Shown piece by piece: positions 54,253-63,981 of a stretch of DNA of 64,000 bases (the first letter of the stretch is position 1; every line of letters starts with the position of its first letter). The stretch spans positions 259,411 through 323,410 of the forward strand of contig UBQW01000022.1 of NCBI GenBank assembly GCA_900467745.1, read 5' to 3'. Both the position numbers and the translations under genes were made by a program. The notes beneath the pieces are model-generated. The model was not told the origin of the DNA. It saw only the letters and a list, made by a program, of their open reading frames with translations, and made no database searches. The stretch comes from Hyphomicrobiales bacterium (GTDB taxonomy: Bacteria; Pseudomonadota; Alphaproteobacteria; Rhizobiales; Rhizobiaceae).

Positions 54253-55161
54253 TCATTCCTCTTCCGCATTGCGTTGAAGCAATGCCGCCACCGGATCCTC
54301 CGGCTCGATCGTCACGATGACAATCGACAGAAAGATCAGCGCTGCCCCGACGCAGGCCATTACAGGCGGCCGCTCAAGCAAGACAAGGCACGCGCCGATC
54401 GCGCCGAATATGCTCTCGCCGGAAACGAGCACCGCCGCCTTCGATGCCGACACATGACGCTGCGCATAGGTCTGCAGCCCGAACGCGGCCGCTGTCGAGA
54501 GAATGCCGAGCATCGCCAGCTCCGGTGCCGCCCGCCACATCATCTCGCCCGTCAGCGGCTCCATCACCGGCGCCACCGGCATCAAGAGCAGCGCGGCGAT
54601 CGCGAATTGCACGAAGGCCGAGGTGAACGGCCCGCCATGACGCCGGGCGTGGCGCCCGAGCAGCACCATCCAGAACGCATAGAAGACGGCGGAGACCAGG
54701 CAGGCGACATCGCCCGTGTTCAGCGCCGCGAAGCCGCCGATCCCATCGGCCATCAGCCCGATGCCGGCAAGCGTCAGGCAGGCCGCGAAGACACCCAGCC
54801 GCCGCGTCGTCTCGCCGAAATAGAGCCATGCCACGACAGGCGTGAGCACGGTGGCTGTGTTGACCAGGAAGCTCGCATTGACGACCGTGGCGTTGACATA
54901 GGCCGTCTGCTGTATCGCGATCGCCACGGTGAAGGTCAGCGCAACACGTAGGATGCTCTTTGTCCACCCCGCGCCATGTCCCCGCACATCGTTGCGCTCA
55001 AAAGCCGCCAGCGGCAGCATCACCAGCGCCGCGATCAGGCAGCGCAGCATGGTGGCCGATAGCGGACCCATATGCGTCAGTACTGTCTTCTGTGCGATGT
55101 TGCCGAAGCCCCAAAAGGCGGCAGCGAGGATCAGCGAGATATAGGCGCTCCGCTTCGACAT
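54253..55161 (-). CDS. EamA/DMT family transporter
   Basis: 302 aa, ten predicted membrane segments in two EamA repeats (AAAFWGFGNIAQKTVLTHM at the start; SAVFYAFWMVLLGRHARRHG opening the second). DMT exporters of this kind carry amino acids, metabolites or drugs. It ends 4 bases from ribF and begins just before the LysE gene, so the two exporters may be cotranscribed. Substrate unknown. Confidence 0.9.
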   Translation of the reverse strand: MSKRSAYISLILAAAFWGFGNIAQKTVLTHMGPLSATMLRCLIAALVMLPLAAFERNDVRGHGAGWTKSILRVALTFTVAIAIQQTAYVNATVVNASFLVNTATVLTPVVAWLYFGETTRRLGVFAACLTLAGIGLMADGIGGFAALNTGDVACLVSAVFYAFWMVLLGRHARRHGGPFTSAFVQFAIAALLLMPVAPVMEPLTGEMMWRAAPELAMLGILSTAAAFGLQTYAQRHVSASKAAVLVSGESIFGAIGACLVLLERPPVMACVGAALIFLSIVIVTIEPEDPVAALLQRNAEEE

Positions 55162-55167
55162 GGCGGT

Positions 55168-55818
55168 TCACACTACGACCAGGTGGTGCGCTGCCCGCGC
55201 CGCCAGCATCGCCGCCGAACCGAGCAGCAGGCAGCCCGATATCATCGCGAACTGCCGCCGCCGCGCCGGATGCCCGAGCCAGGATCGCAGCATCTGCCCC
55301 GTCAGGCTCCACCCATAGAAGCGCACCGCCGAGGCGAGCAGGAAACCGGCGCCGAACCAGATGCGGATACGCGTGTCGAAGGCGGAGGCGACAAGGCCGA
55401 CGAGCAGCACGATCTCGACATAGACGAGCGGATTTAGCCATGTGACGGCAAGCATGGAGACGGCGGCGTTCCAGCGCGTGCGGCAGCTTGTGGCGATGCC
55501 GTCGTCCATCGCCGGTGCGCGCTGCAGGCTGCGGCGGATGGCGCAGACGCCGTAGAAAACCAGGAACAGGATACCGAGCAGGTGCAGCGCCGTCGCGATG
55601 CCGGGATAGGCGCCGGGCGAGGCCTGAAAGCCCATCAGCCCGATGCCGACAAGCAGGATTTCCGAGAGATAGCCGATACTGGCGACGAGCAGCATGTTGT
55701 CTCGCGCGAGCCCTGCATTGATCAAGGCGAGGTTTTGCGGGCCGATCGAAAAGATCAGGCTGGCGCCGAGCAAAAATCCCGAGCCGGCCGCATGATATGG
55801 AAAGACGTCCATCGACAT
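55168..55818 (-). CDS. LysE/ArgO family exporter
   Basis: 216 aa, six hydrophobic segments. The signature GASLIFSIGPQNLALINAGLARDN is the LysE/ArgO start, where PQN and the following residues form the family motif. Members export basic amino acids. An ATG at 55818 begins MSMDVFPYH; a second ATG follows two codons later. The longer frame upstream is not protein-like. The DMT gene starts 6 bases after its stop, suggesting one operon of two exporters. Confidence 0.9.
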   Translation of the reverse strand: MSMDVFPYHAAGSGFLLGASLIFSIGPQNLALINAGLARDNMLLVASIGYLSEILLVGIGLMGFQASPGAYPGIATALHLLGILFLVFYGVCAIRRSLQRAPAMDDGIATSCRTRWNAAVSMLAVTWLNPLVYVEIVLLVGLVASAFDTRIRIWFGAGFLLASAVRFYGWSLTGQMLRSWLGHPARRRQFAMISGCLLLGSAAMLAARAAHHLVVV

Positions 55819-55982
55819 GCCCTCGAAAAAGGAGATCGAACCGAGGGCGCAGTCGGGCATCCAGCACTTGCGGTCGCCGATCGCCGCCGACGGCCGCAAG
55901 TGCAGCTCCTCAAACACCCTGTCTGCTATGTGGCATTGCGGGATACCGCCGATCGTGGCCGGTCTGCTCGCCCGGCCGTGTT

Positions 55983-56990
55983 CTACAGCTTTGCCACCCT
56001 TGCGTCGTGGCGATCCGCGAAATCGTCATTCTCGATCTGCGCAATCCGTCGAAATTCCCCCGGCGGCGCGCCAAAGGATTGCGCGAAGCTGCGGTAGAAG
56101 CTGCTCAGATTGTTGAAGCCGCAGGCAAGCGCCACGTCGAGAACGGACCGCTGCGGGCAATTGATGAGCATGCCCTTCGCCCAATCCAGCCGCGCGGCCA
56201 GGATCGAGCCCGCCACGCCCACGCCACTCGGTTCGAAAGCCATGTTGAGCGAGCGGACCGATACACCGAGATGATCGGCGATCGCCTGCGGGCTCAGCCG
56301 GGGATCATCATAGTGATGCGCGATGAACTGCTGCGCCCGCTGCCGCCGCGCATCGCGGACGGAGCCTTGAAGCTCGCCATGCGCAAGCGGATGCAGCCCC
56401 TGCGCGATCATCGCCAGTCGCGTCAGGGTGCTGAGAGCCGCCGTGCTGGCCGCGGGCTGCGGGTTCTGCATCGCGCAACACGCGGAGAAACAGGCCGCAA
56501 GCAGGCCGTAGAGCTCGTTGTCGGGGCGCAGCAGCACCGGATTGAGCAGCGCGGCATCATCGAGAAACGGCTTGAAATGGCCGCGCGGGATATAGGCGCA
56601 GGTCGTGACTGATTGCTTGGCGAAAGAAACCGCCTGCGGTCCGTCGAGATCGAGCAGCAGCATGTCGCCGGGGCCGGTGCGCGGAAGCGCTTCATGATAG
56701 CCGAACGTCTGCTCGTAGCTGCCGGTGTTCAGCATCGCCAGCAGCAGCATGTTGCTGGAGCGCTCGGATATCTCCTTCTCGCTGCGCGCCAGCACCACGG
56801 AACTCGCCTCGAAACGCGTGAGATAGGCATCCCCGAGCAGGCGGCCGCTGAACCGCACATGGAAATCATCGTCGTCGAAACGCGATCGGGAGAGGTCGAT
56901 CAACGGCAGGGGCGAGGCCTCGACAACCTCATGCAGGTAGGCCGACCGCCGGCCCTCCGCGACACGGTCGCTATCGATCACATGTTTCAT
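55983..56990 (-). CDS. AraC family transcriptional regulator
   Basis: 335 aa. The C-terminal DNA-binding domain is clear: LSPQAIADHLGVSVRSLNMAFE and the second helix-turn-helix VLDVALACGFNNLSSFYRSF, AQSFGAPPGEFRR. The N-terminal domain is an AraC-type ligand domain with RHRH-free pattern (related to the AraC-binding-like-domain regulators such as FeaR). The start at 56990 (MKHVIDSD) follows a region of basic residues. It diverges from the DUF3311/symporter operon, so a regulatory link is plausible; it could instead regulate the exporters downstream. Confidence 0.85.
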   Translation of the reverse strand: MKHVIDSDRVAEGRRSAYLHEVVEASPLPLIDLSRSRFDDDDFHVRFSGRLLGDAYLTRFEASSVVLARSEKEISERSSNMLLLAMLNTGSYEQTFGYHEALPRTGPGDMLLLDLDGPQAVSFAKQSVTTCAYIPRGHFKPFLDDAALLNPVLLRPDNELYGLLAACFSACCAMQNPQPAASTAALSTLTRLAMIAQGLHPLAHGELQGSVRDARRQRAQQFIAHHYDDPRLSPQAIADHLGVSVRSLNMAFEPSGVGVAGSILAARLDWAKGMLINCPQRSVLDVALACGFNNLSSFYRSFAQSFGAPPGEFRRIAQIENDDFADRHDARVAKL

Positions 56991-57298
56991 CCGCGCCCCT
57001 CTCGCTGAAAACAGGCAACGCTTCGCGCGCGACGATTTCGCCACGAGCCACCGCCTGCAACCATGTAACGTCAGATTGAAATCAACTTATAGTATATTAG
57101 CAATATTTGAATTGAATGTGAAGGTAGCCGAGGAAAGCGGCGTGGCGAGGGAGGATCTGCACCTGACGCGCGCTTGCTCAGTCACAAACTGTGTCTTTTT
57201 CGCGGCAAGGATGCTTGCCGAGCGAGCCGGCTGGCATATCTCATCTATCTGATAAGACGCGGATAAGCCGCGCCCGATCCGCGAAAGGCACTCTCCCC
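56991..57298. other. Divergent intergenic region between araC-type gene and DUF3311
   Basis: Just over 300 bases, AT-rich between about 57065 and 57120, with no gene supported. Promoters for the two divergent genes are expected here but no clear hexamer pair was found, nor any operator repeat strong enough to name. Confidence 0.45.
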
Positions 57299-57496
57299 AT
57301 GGACAAAAGATTTGGAACGGCGGCCTGCTGGCTGCTCATCATTCCCTATATCGGGCTGCTCTGGGTCCCCTTCTACAATTTTCATGATCCGGTTCTTTTC
57401 GGCTTCCCCTTCTTCTATTGGTATCAGCTCCTCTGGGTGCCGATCACCGCCTTCCTGACCTGGATCGCCTATCGGAGCATGCGCAATGACGACTGA
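57299..57496 (+). CDS. DUF3311 small membrane protein
   Basis: 65 aa with two hydrophobic segments: LLIIPYIGLLWVPFYNF and the later FPFFYWYQLLWVPITAFLTW. This is the DUF3311 pattern, a small partner usually encoded directly before a sodium:solute symporter. Its 3' end overlaps the start of the symporter by 11 bases, so the two are translated together. It may stabilise or complete the transporter, by analogy with the small subunits of YhdT/PanF type. Confidence 0.85.
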   Translation: MDKRFGTAACWLLIIPYIGLLWVPFYNFHDPVLFGFPFFYWYQLLWVPITAFLTWIAYRSMRNDD

Positions 57497-58961
57497 TCTC
57501 AACGTCACGGCGCTCAGCGTCTTTATTTTCTTCTTTGTCCTCGTCACCGTCATGGGCTTCGTCGCCTCGCGCTGGCGCCGGCCCGAAACCATGGCCCATA
57601 TCGACGAATGGGGCCTCGGCGGCCGCTCCTTCGGCACCTGGATCACATGGTTCCTCGTTGGCGGCGATTTCTACACGGCCTACACCGTCATCGCCGTTCC
57701 GGCGCTCGTCTATACCGTCGGCGCCTATGGCTTCTTCGCGCTGCCCTATACGATTGTCGTCTATCCGTTTGTCTTCATGGTCATGCCGGTGCTCTGGAGG
57801 CGGGCGCGGGATTTCGGCTATGTCACGGCCGGCGACGTCGTCCACGGCCAGTATGGCTCGCGCGGGCTGGAGCTCGCAGTCGCTGCCACCGGCGTCATCG
57901 CCACCATGCCCTATATCGCACTGCAGCTCGTCGGCATGACGGCGGCGCTGAAGGCGCTCGGCCTGCATGGCGAGGTGCCGCTCGCCATCGCCTTCATCGT
58001 CCTGGCACTCTACACCTATTCGGCGGGCCTCAGGGCTCCGGCGCTGATCGCCTTCGTCAAGGACATCATGATCTACATCGTGGTGATCGCCGCCGTGGCG
58101 CTGATCCCCTCGAAGCTCGGCGGCTACGCCAATGTCTTCGCCTCGGCCGACGCCGCCTTCCAGGCCAAGGGTTCCGGCAGCCTGCTGCTCGGCTCCAACC
58201 AGTATGTCGCCTATGCGACGCTGGCGCTCGGCTCGGCACTCGCGGCCTTCATGTATCCGCACACGCTGACCGGCATCTTCGCTTCCAACAGCGGCAACAC
58301 CATCCGCAAGAACGCCGTGCTGTTGCCCGCCTACACGCTGCTGCTCGGCCTGCTCGCCCTGCTCGGCTACATGGGCCACGCCGCCGGCCTCAAGCTCGAC
58401 AGCGCCAACGATGTCGTGCCGGCGCTGTTCCAGACGCTCTTCCCCAGCTGGTTCGCCGGCTTCGCTTTCGCCGCGATTGCCATCGGCGCGCTGGTGCCGG
58501 CGGCGGTGATGAGTATCGGCGCCGCCAACCTCTTCACCCGCAACTTCTGGAAGGCCTATGTCAATCCTCAGGTGACGGATGCGGGCGAAGCAAAAGTCGC
58601 GAAAATGACTTCGCTGGTCGTCAAGGTCGGCGCGCTTCTGGTCATCATCTTCCTCCCGACCCAGTTCGCCCTCGACCTGCAGCTCCTCGGCGGCATCTGG
58701 ATCCTGCAAACGCTCCCGGCCCTGGTCTTCGGCCTCTACACCAACTGGTTCCGCGCCCCGGGCCTTCTCGCCGGCTGGTTCGTCGGCTTCTTCGGCGGCA
58801 CGCTGCTGGTCTGGATCAACGGGTTGAAACCGCTGCAGCCGGTGACGATGGGCGAGACCTCGTTCACCATCTACATCGGGCTGCTGGCGCTGGCGGTGAA
58901 TATCATCGTCGCGGTGGTGGTGAATGCGGTGGCGCCGGGCAAGGCGGTGGCGCGGGCGTGA
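57486..58961 (+). CDS. Sodium:solute symporter (SSS), monocarboxylate-type permease
   Basis: 491 aa, about 13 membrane segments, SSS family. The segments WGLGGRSFGTWITWFLVGGDFYTAYT, GYVTAGDVVHGQYGSRGLELA, and GALVPAAVMSIGAANLFTRNF are typical of the SSS group with MctP-like monocarboxylate permeases of rhizobia. Sodium- or proton-coupled uptake of lactate, pyruvate, acetate or similar is the likely role, but the substrate is not certain. The DUF3311 gene overlaps it. Confidence 0.88.
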   Translation: MTTDLNVTALSVFIFFFVLVTVMGFVASRWRRPETMAHIDEWGLGGRSFGTWITWFLVGGDFYTAYTVIAVPALVYTVGAYGFFALPYTIVVYPFVFMVMPVLWRRARDFGYVTAGDVVHGQYGSRGLELAVAATGVIATMPYIALQLVGMTAALKALGLHGEVPLAIAFIVLALYTYSAGLRAPALIAFVKDIMIYIVVIAAVALIPSKLGGYANVFASADAAFQAKGSGSLLLGSNQYVAYATLALGSALAAFMYPHTLTGIFASNSGNTIRKNAVLLPAYTLLLGLLALLGYMGHAAGLKLDSANDVVPALFQTLFPSWFAGFAFAAIAIGALVPAAVMSIGAANLFTRNFWKAYVNPQVTDAGEAKVAKMTSLVVKVGALLVIIFLPTQFALDLQLLGGIWILQTLPALVFGLYTNWFRAPGLLAGWFVGFFGGTLLVWINGLKPLQPVTMGETSFTIYIGLLALAVNIIVAVVVNAVAPGKAVARA

Positions 58962-59013
58962 GAGAGACGAGAGGGGAGGGCTGCGGGTGAGCCGCGGCCC
59001 TCTCACCCTGGTG

Positions 59014-59451
59014 TCAAGCGCGAATCAGCCGACTGTCGAAAGGATAGCGTTTCACGTCTTCGATCACGATTTCGCCGGCTCTGGGATGCGATGGATTGAT
59101 CAGCAGGTTGCGTGCCTCCGGCATGATCACGCACTGCACGTCGATAAGGCATGCCTCTTTCTCTAACAGCAAAGCCGATCCGAATTCTTGAGTGGCCTCC
59201 AGATCAGAAAGATCGACGTCACGATCGTCCACTATCCTTGTCGGGAGATTGTCGGGACAATTGATCTTCAGGAGCGTGTATTCGGACGGAATGTCTTCAG
59301 GGTCCGTATGAACGATGACTTCCAGAAGCGTTGTTGACGGATGGTCGCAGCAATAGACGACAGGTAGGCCTGCGAAATTCCAGCGGCCCGATGCAAGCAG
59401 GCCGCCCCGTCCGCTCAAGTCAACATGCTTCGATATTCGCCAGAGATACAC
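59014..59451 (-). CDS. RES domain toxin
   Basis: 145 aa. The RES domain fold is recognised from YLWRISKHVDLSGRGGLLASGRWN and PVVYCCDHPSTTLLEVIVH, which carry its conserved Arg, Glu and Ser residues; the toxin of the RES-Xre system depletes NAD. It is encoded 2 bases after the antitoxin gene, so it is in a bicistronic module. No other toxin motif. Confidence 0.9.
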   Translation of the reverse strand: MYLWRISKHVDLSGRGGLLASGRWNFAGLPVVYCCDHPSTTLLEVIVHTDPEDIPSEYTLLKINCPDNLPTRIVDDRDVDLSDLEATQEFGSALLLEKEACLIDVQCVIMPEARNLLINPSHPRAGEIVIEDVKRYPFDSRLIRA

Positions 59452-59453
59452 GG

Positions 59454-59864
59454 TCAGATATAGATCCCGTGATCGATCCTGATTAGCTCCTCTTCGACGA
59501 GCCGTGCTCCCGTTTCTGACTGTAAAAGATCAAAAGGCACGACCCCGTTCAGGGCTCGGCTGGGTTTGCGAAGCCAGCGCTGGGCCTTCTCACGCTCCCC
59601 GAAAACACGATCGGCATGTTGACTGACGCGTAGAAGTCTCTGCGCGCTGTCATTTTCGGCAAGAGTTAGCGGCTCGCCCAGTTCTAGCCGTCGCGCGAGC
59701 GTCCGGCGCGGCGCAACAAGCCGGTAAATTTCATCCATCGAAAAGCCGTAGTTCTTAAGCGTCTCGATCGAGCTGCTATCAAATCGTGGCTGTTTGCTTC
59801 CACTCGCCGTTTCCACAAGCGCCAGCGTGGAGTCGTCTCGAGCTTGTGCTGCGCTGCTCACCAT
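59454..59864 (-). CDS. Xre/MbcA/ParS-type antitoxin (DUF2384)
   Basis: 136 aa. The N-terminal half, IETLKNYGFSMDEIYRLVAPRRTLARRLELGEPLTLAENDSAQRLLRV, is an Xre-like helix-turn-helix, and the C-terminal VFGEREKAQRWLRKPSRALNGVVPFDLLQSETGARLVEEELIRI is the DUF2384 domain. AGGAGG just upstream fixes the ATG at 59864. Forms the antitoxin of the downstream RES gene and probably autorepresses it. Confidence 0.9.
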   Translation of the reverse strand: MVSSAAQARDDSTLALVETASGSKQPRFDSSSIETLKNYGFSMDEIYRLVAPRRTLARRLELGEPLTLAENDSAQRLLRVSQHADRVFGEREKAQRWLRKPSRALNGVVPFDLLQSETGARLVEEELIRIDHGIYI

Positions 59865-60173
59865 CGAAGCCTCCTGTGCCAATTGCCCATAAATATAAGC
59901 GCAAATGGCCAGACTGCAAATGCAGCCTTCCGACGGTCGATCTCCTCTTCCTTTTCCCGCCAAAAGCGCCTATGAACCGGCGCGATGAACACATTCCGGC
60001 TGGCGATCACGATACGAATTATCGGCCCGGCCTTCCGCGCGCGCTAAGCGGCCGGAAGGTCCGGGTTTTCGGCGCTCGACCTCAGAGCGCTTCCGCCGCC
60101 ACGATATTTCCAAGTCCGTTGCGCCCGTTTGCGAGGCGTAAAGCACGATCGCTAGAAGAGACGATTGCCAGAC
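59865..60173. other. Intergenic region between the RES-Xre module and ileS
   Basis: About 310 bases with no supported gene. A long plus-strand frame runs through it but is the shadow of ileS upstream sequence in another frame. No T-box-like structure was recognised. The divergent promoters are presumably here. Confidence 0.45.
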
Positions 60174-63137
60174 ATGACCGATACAGCCGAAAAGATCGAT
60201 TACTCCAAGACCCTCTATCTCCCCGAAACCGACTTCCCGATGCGCGCCGGCCTGCCGCAGAAGGAGCCGGAAACCGTTGCCCGCTGGCAGGAGATGGGCC
60301 TCTACAAAAAGCTGCGTGCGTCTGCGGCCGGCCGCGAGAAATTCGTCCTCCACGACGGCCCTCCCTATGCCAACGGCAACATCCACATCGGCCACGCGCT
60401 GAACAAGATCCTGAAGGACGTCATCAACCGCTCGTTCCAGATGCGCGGCTTCGACGCCAATTACGTTCCCGGCTGGGATTGCCACGGCCTTCCGATCGAG
60501 TGGAAGATCGAGGAAGAGAATTACCGCGCCAAGGGCAAGGCGAAGCCCGACCTCAAGCAGGCCGACGCGATGATCGAGTTCCGCAAGGAATGCCGCGCTT
60601 ACGCCGAAAAGTGGATCAAGATCCAGGGCGACGAGTTCAAGCGCCTCGGCATCGAGGGTGATTTCGACAACCCGTATCTAACGATGAACTTCCACGCCGA
60701 AAGCCGCATCGCCGGCGAACTGTTGAAGATCGCTATGAGCGGCCAGCTCTATCGGGGCTCGAAGCCGATCATGTGGTCGGTGGTCGAGCGCACGGCGCTG
60801 GCGGAAGCCGAGGTCGAGTACCACGACGTCGAGAGTGATATGATCTGGGTGAAGTTCCCGGTGGCGGACTTTGTGGCTCAGAGCGCTGAGCAGCAGGCTT
60901 CGATGGACGCAACCTTTGCGGCGGCAAAGGAGGCTCTGAGGGATTTGCAGGGAGCCCATGTCGTTATCTGGACGACAACGCCGTGGACTATCCCCGGCAA
61001 CCGCGCCATCGCCTATTCGCCGAAGGTCGCCTACGGCCTCTATGAGGTTGTGGCCGCTGAAAACGACTTCGGCCCGCAGCCCGGCGAGAAGCTAATCTTC
61101 GCCGACGCACTGGCCGAGGAGTCCGCCAAGAAGGCCAAGCTCACCTTCAACCGGCTGCAGGGTGTTTCGGCGGAGCAACTCGCGGCCATCACAACCGCAC
61201 ACCCCCTCAAGGGTCTCGGTGGCGGCTATGAATTCGACGTGCCGCTGCTTGCGGGCGACCACGTCACCGACGATGCCGGTACCGGGTTCGTCCACACCGC
61301 CCCGTCGCATGGCCGCGAAGACTTCGAGGCCTGGATGTCCTCCGCAAAAGAGTTGGAAGCCAAGGGTATCGACACCCGTATCCCGTTCCCGGTCGACGAC
61401 AGCGGCACCTATACCGCTGACGCCCCCGGCTTCGAAGGCGCTCGCGTCATGGACGACAACGGCAAGAAGGGCGATGCCAACGAGCGCGTCATCAAGACGC
61501 TGATCGAGCGCAATGCTCTGTTTGCCCGTGGCCGCCTGAAGCATTCCTATCCGCATTCCTGGCGCTCCAAGAAGCCGATCATCTTCCGCAATACGCCGCA
61601 GTGGTTCGTCTACATGGATAAGGACCTCAAGGACGGCACGACGCTGCGCACCCGTGCGCTGAACGCCATCGACGACACCCGCTTTGTACCCGCCGCCGGC
61701 CAGAACCGCCTGCGCGCCATGATCGAGCAGCGTCCGGACTGGGTGCTTTCACGTCAGAGAGCATGGGGCGTTCCGATCTGCGTCTTCGCCGATGAGGACG
61801 GCAACGTCCTGCAGGACGAAGCGGTCAACAATCGCATCCTCGAAGCCTTCGACGTCGAGGGCGCCGATGCCTGGTTCGCCGAAGGCGCCAAGGATCGCTT
61901 CCTCGGCAACGGTCACGACCACGCCAAGTGGACCCAGGTCATGGACATCCTCGATGTCTGGTTCGACAGTGGCTCGACCCACACCTTCACGCTGGAAGAC
62001 CGCCCGGACCTGAAGTGGCCGGCCGATCTCTATCTCGAAGGCTCCGACCAGCATCGCGGCTGGTTCCACTCGTCGCTCTTGGAATCGGCAGCCACCCGTG
62101 GCCGCGCGCCCTATAACGCCGTTCTCACCCATGGCTTCACCATGGACGAGAAGGGCGAGAAGATGTCGAAGTCCAAGGGCAACGTCACCTCGCCGCAGGA
62201 GATCATGAAGGATGCCGGCGCCGACATCCTGCGCCTCTGGGTCATGACATCAGACTACGCAGACGACCTGCGCGTCGGCAAGACGATCATCCAGACCAAT
62301 GTCGATGCCTATAGAAAGCTGCGTAACACCATCCGCTGGATGCTCGGCACGCTGGCGCACGACAAGGGCGAGACTTTCGCGGTTTCCGAAATGCCGGAGC
62401 TGGAGCAGCTGATGCTCCATCGCCTGGCCGAGCTCGACCAGCTGGTGCGCGAGAACTACGACGCGTTCGATTTCAAGAAGATCGCCCGCGCGCTGATCGA
62501 CTTCGCCAATGTCGAGCTCTCGGCCTTCTACTTCGACGTCCGCAAGGATGCGCTCTATTGCGACGCGCCGTCCAGCCTGCGCCGCCGCGCCAGCCTGCAT
62601 GTCATCCGCAACATCTTCGATTGCATGGTGACCTGGCTTGCCCCGATGCTGCCCTTCACCACCGAAGAGGCGTGGCTGTCGCGCAACCCCGGTGCCGTCT
62701 CCGTCCACCTCGAGCAGTTCCCCGAAATTCCAGGCAACTGGAAGAACGAGGCACTGGCCGAGAAGTGGAAGAAAATCCGCGCGGTGCGCACGGTCGTCAC
62801 CGGCGCGCTGGAGATCGAGCGTAAGGACAAGCGCATCGGCTCCTCGCTGGAAGCAGCCCCCGTCGTCCACATCGCCGATGCCGAGCTCCTGAAGGCGCTT
62901 GAGGGTCAGGACTTCGAGGAGATCTGCATCACCTCGGGTATCGTCATCGAAGGCAACGAAGGTCCGTCCGACGCGTTCCGTCTGCCAGAAGTGGCCGGTG
63001 TCAGCGTCGAGCCGAAGCTTGCTGAAGGCGAGAAGTGCGCCCGCTCGTGGCGGATCACGACGGATGTCGGCTCCGATCCCGAGTATCCCGACGTTTCTGC
63101 CCGCGATGCCGCCGCATTGCGCGAACTTGCGGCATAA
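60174..63137 (+). CDS. ileS: Isoleucyl-tRNA synthetase
   Basis: 987 aa. Class I aminoacyl-tRNA synthetase: the HIGH-type motif in [15 protein letters not shown], the editing CP1 domain between about residues 200 and 430, and KMSKS in [13 protein letters not shown] near residue 665. The protein is of the bacterial eubacterial type. The C-terminal zinc-binding region looks degenerate: where other IleS proteins have two Cys-x2-Cys pairs, this has [15 protein letters not shown] with one Cys, and the second pair is replaced by DVSARDAA. The ATG at 60174 follows an in-frame TTG three codons earlier. Confidence 0.97.
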   Translation: MTDTAEKIDYSKTLYLPETDFPMRAGLPQKEPETVARWQEMGLYKKLRASAAGREKFVLHDGPPYANGNIHIGHALNKILKDVINRSFQMRGFDANYVPGWDCHGLPIEWKIEEENYRAKGKAKPDLKQADAMIEFRKECRAYAEKWIKIQGDEFKRLGIEGDFDNPYLTMNFHAESRIAGELLKIAMSGQLYRGSKPIMWSVVERTALAEAEVEYHDVESDMIWVKFPVADFVAQSAEQQASMDATFAAAKEALRDLQGAHVVIWTTTPWTIPGNRAIAYSPKVAYGLYEVVAAENDFGPQPGEKLIFADALAEESAKKAKLTFNRLQGVSAEQLAAITTAHPLKGLGGGYEFDVPLLAGDHVTDDAGTGFVHTAPSHGREDFEAWMSSAKELEAKGIDTRIPFPVDDSGTYTADAPGFEGARVMDDNGKKGDANERVIKTLIERNALFARGRLKHSYPHSWRSKKPIIFRNTPQWFVYMDKDLKDGTTLRTRALNAIDDTRFVPAAGQNRLRAMIEQRPDWVLSRQRAWGVPICVFADEDGNVLQDEAVNNRILEAFDVEGADAWFAEGAKDRFLGNGHDHAKWTQVMDILDVWFDSGSTHTFTLEDRPDLKWPADLYLEGSDQHRGWFHSSLLESAATRGRAPYNAVLTHGFTMDEKGEKMSKSKGNVTSPQEIMKDAGADILRLWVMTSDYADDLRVGKTIIQTNVDAYRKLRNTIRWMLGTLAHDKGETFAVSEMPELEQLMLHRLAELDQLVRENYDAFDFKKIARALIDFANVELSAFYFDVRKDALYCDAPSSLRRRASLHVIRNIFDCMVTWLAPMLPFTTEEAWLSRNPGAVSVHLEQFPEIPGNWKNEALAEKWKKIRAVRTVVTGALEIERKDKRIGSSLEAAPVVHIADAELLKALEGQDFEEICITSGIVIEGNEGPSDAFRLPEVAGVSVEPKLAEGEKCARSWRITTDVGSDPEYPDVSARDAAALRELAA

Positions 63138-63274
63138 ACGCAAGAAAGTTGCCGGATGAATTGCGCTATCGCGGTTCATCCGGTAAAAGCTGCCTGAAAT
63201 TGGCCGGATTTTTCCGTCACGGGGAGGGTGTCCGGTTGAGCATTGACTGCACCGGCATGGCTGGAAGGGTTTTC

Positions 63275-63904
63275 ATGTTATCGAAGCGTTGGTTCCGTTT
63301 GGGCGCATGCCTGACTGTTGCGATGGCAGGCACTGCGATGATGTCGAGCTGCACGAGCGGCCCCCGCTACGGCACGGACAAGACGGCATTCGAGCAGCTG
63401 ACCGATGACCTTGGCCAATCCACCTCGCTGACCGGCACCGAGCCCAAGAACAAGGGCGTGAAGTACAATCCGCGTCCGGGCCTCGTGGTTCCGAAGGCCG
63501 GCGACAAGGAAAACCTGGTCGCGCCGCAGCAATCGATCGCTAGCAAGGACAATCCGCAGTGGGTCGAATCGCCTGAGGAAACTCGCGCCCGCCTCGTCAA
63601 GGAAGCCGACGAGAACAGCGACAAGTCCGGCTACCAGTCGCCGCTCGCCAACAACGAGGTCGAAGGCGGTCGTCGCACGACGGAAGCCCAGGCCAAGGCC
63701 TTCCGCGAAGCCCGCGCCATCCAGAAGGGCGCCTACATCGACCAGCGCCGCTACATCTCCGATCCGCCGACCGAATACCGCCAGGTCGACGACCCCACCA
63801 AGCTCGACGATCTCGGCGAGCCTGAGCTGAAGAAGATGAAGAAGAAGAAAAAGGAAGCCGCAGTCGCCGGCTCCGGCAAGCAGTGGTGGAACCTGCTGCA
63901 GTAA
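63275..63904 (+). CDS. Outer-membrane lipoprotein, unknown function
   Basis: 209 aa. A lipoprotein signal, RWFRLGACLTVAMAGTAMMSSC, ends in a lipobox with the Cys at residue about 26 for acylation. The mature region is hydrophilic, with TTEAQAKAFREARAIQKGAYIDQRRYISDPPTEYRQ and a lysine-rich stretch KKMKKKKKE near the C-terminus. No domain recognised. AAGGG lies upstream of the ATG at 63275; an ATG six codons before is the alternative. Follows ileS by 137 bases. Confidence 0.8.
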   Translation: MLSKRWFRLGACLTVAMAGTAMMSSCTSGPRYGTDKTAFEQLTDDLGQSTSLTGTEPKNKGVKYNPRPGLVVPKAGDKENLVAPQQSIASKDNPQWVESPEETRARLVKEADENSDKSGYQSPLANNEVEGGRRTTEAQAKAFREARAIQKGAYIDQRRYISDPPTEYRQVDDPTKLDDLGEPELKKMKKKKKEAAVAGSGKQWWNLLQ

Positions 63905-63981
63905 GGCTGCTGTTAGGTAGCGTTGTTTTCTAGTATTTGGTTTTTGCTGCGGCAGTGATGCTGGCGTGGTTCCGTGTGGCG

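Noticed and set aside
57444..59006. Minus-strand 520-codon frame opposite the symporter
   Set aside because: Same antisense pattern: repetitive charged composition, no motif, and complete overlap with an SSS family gene.
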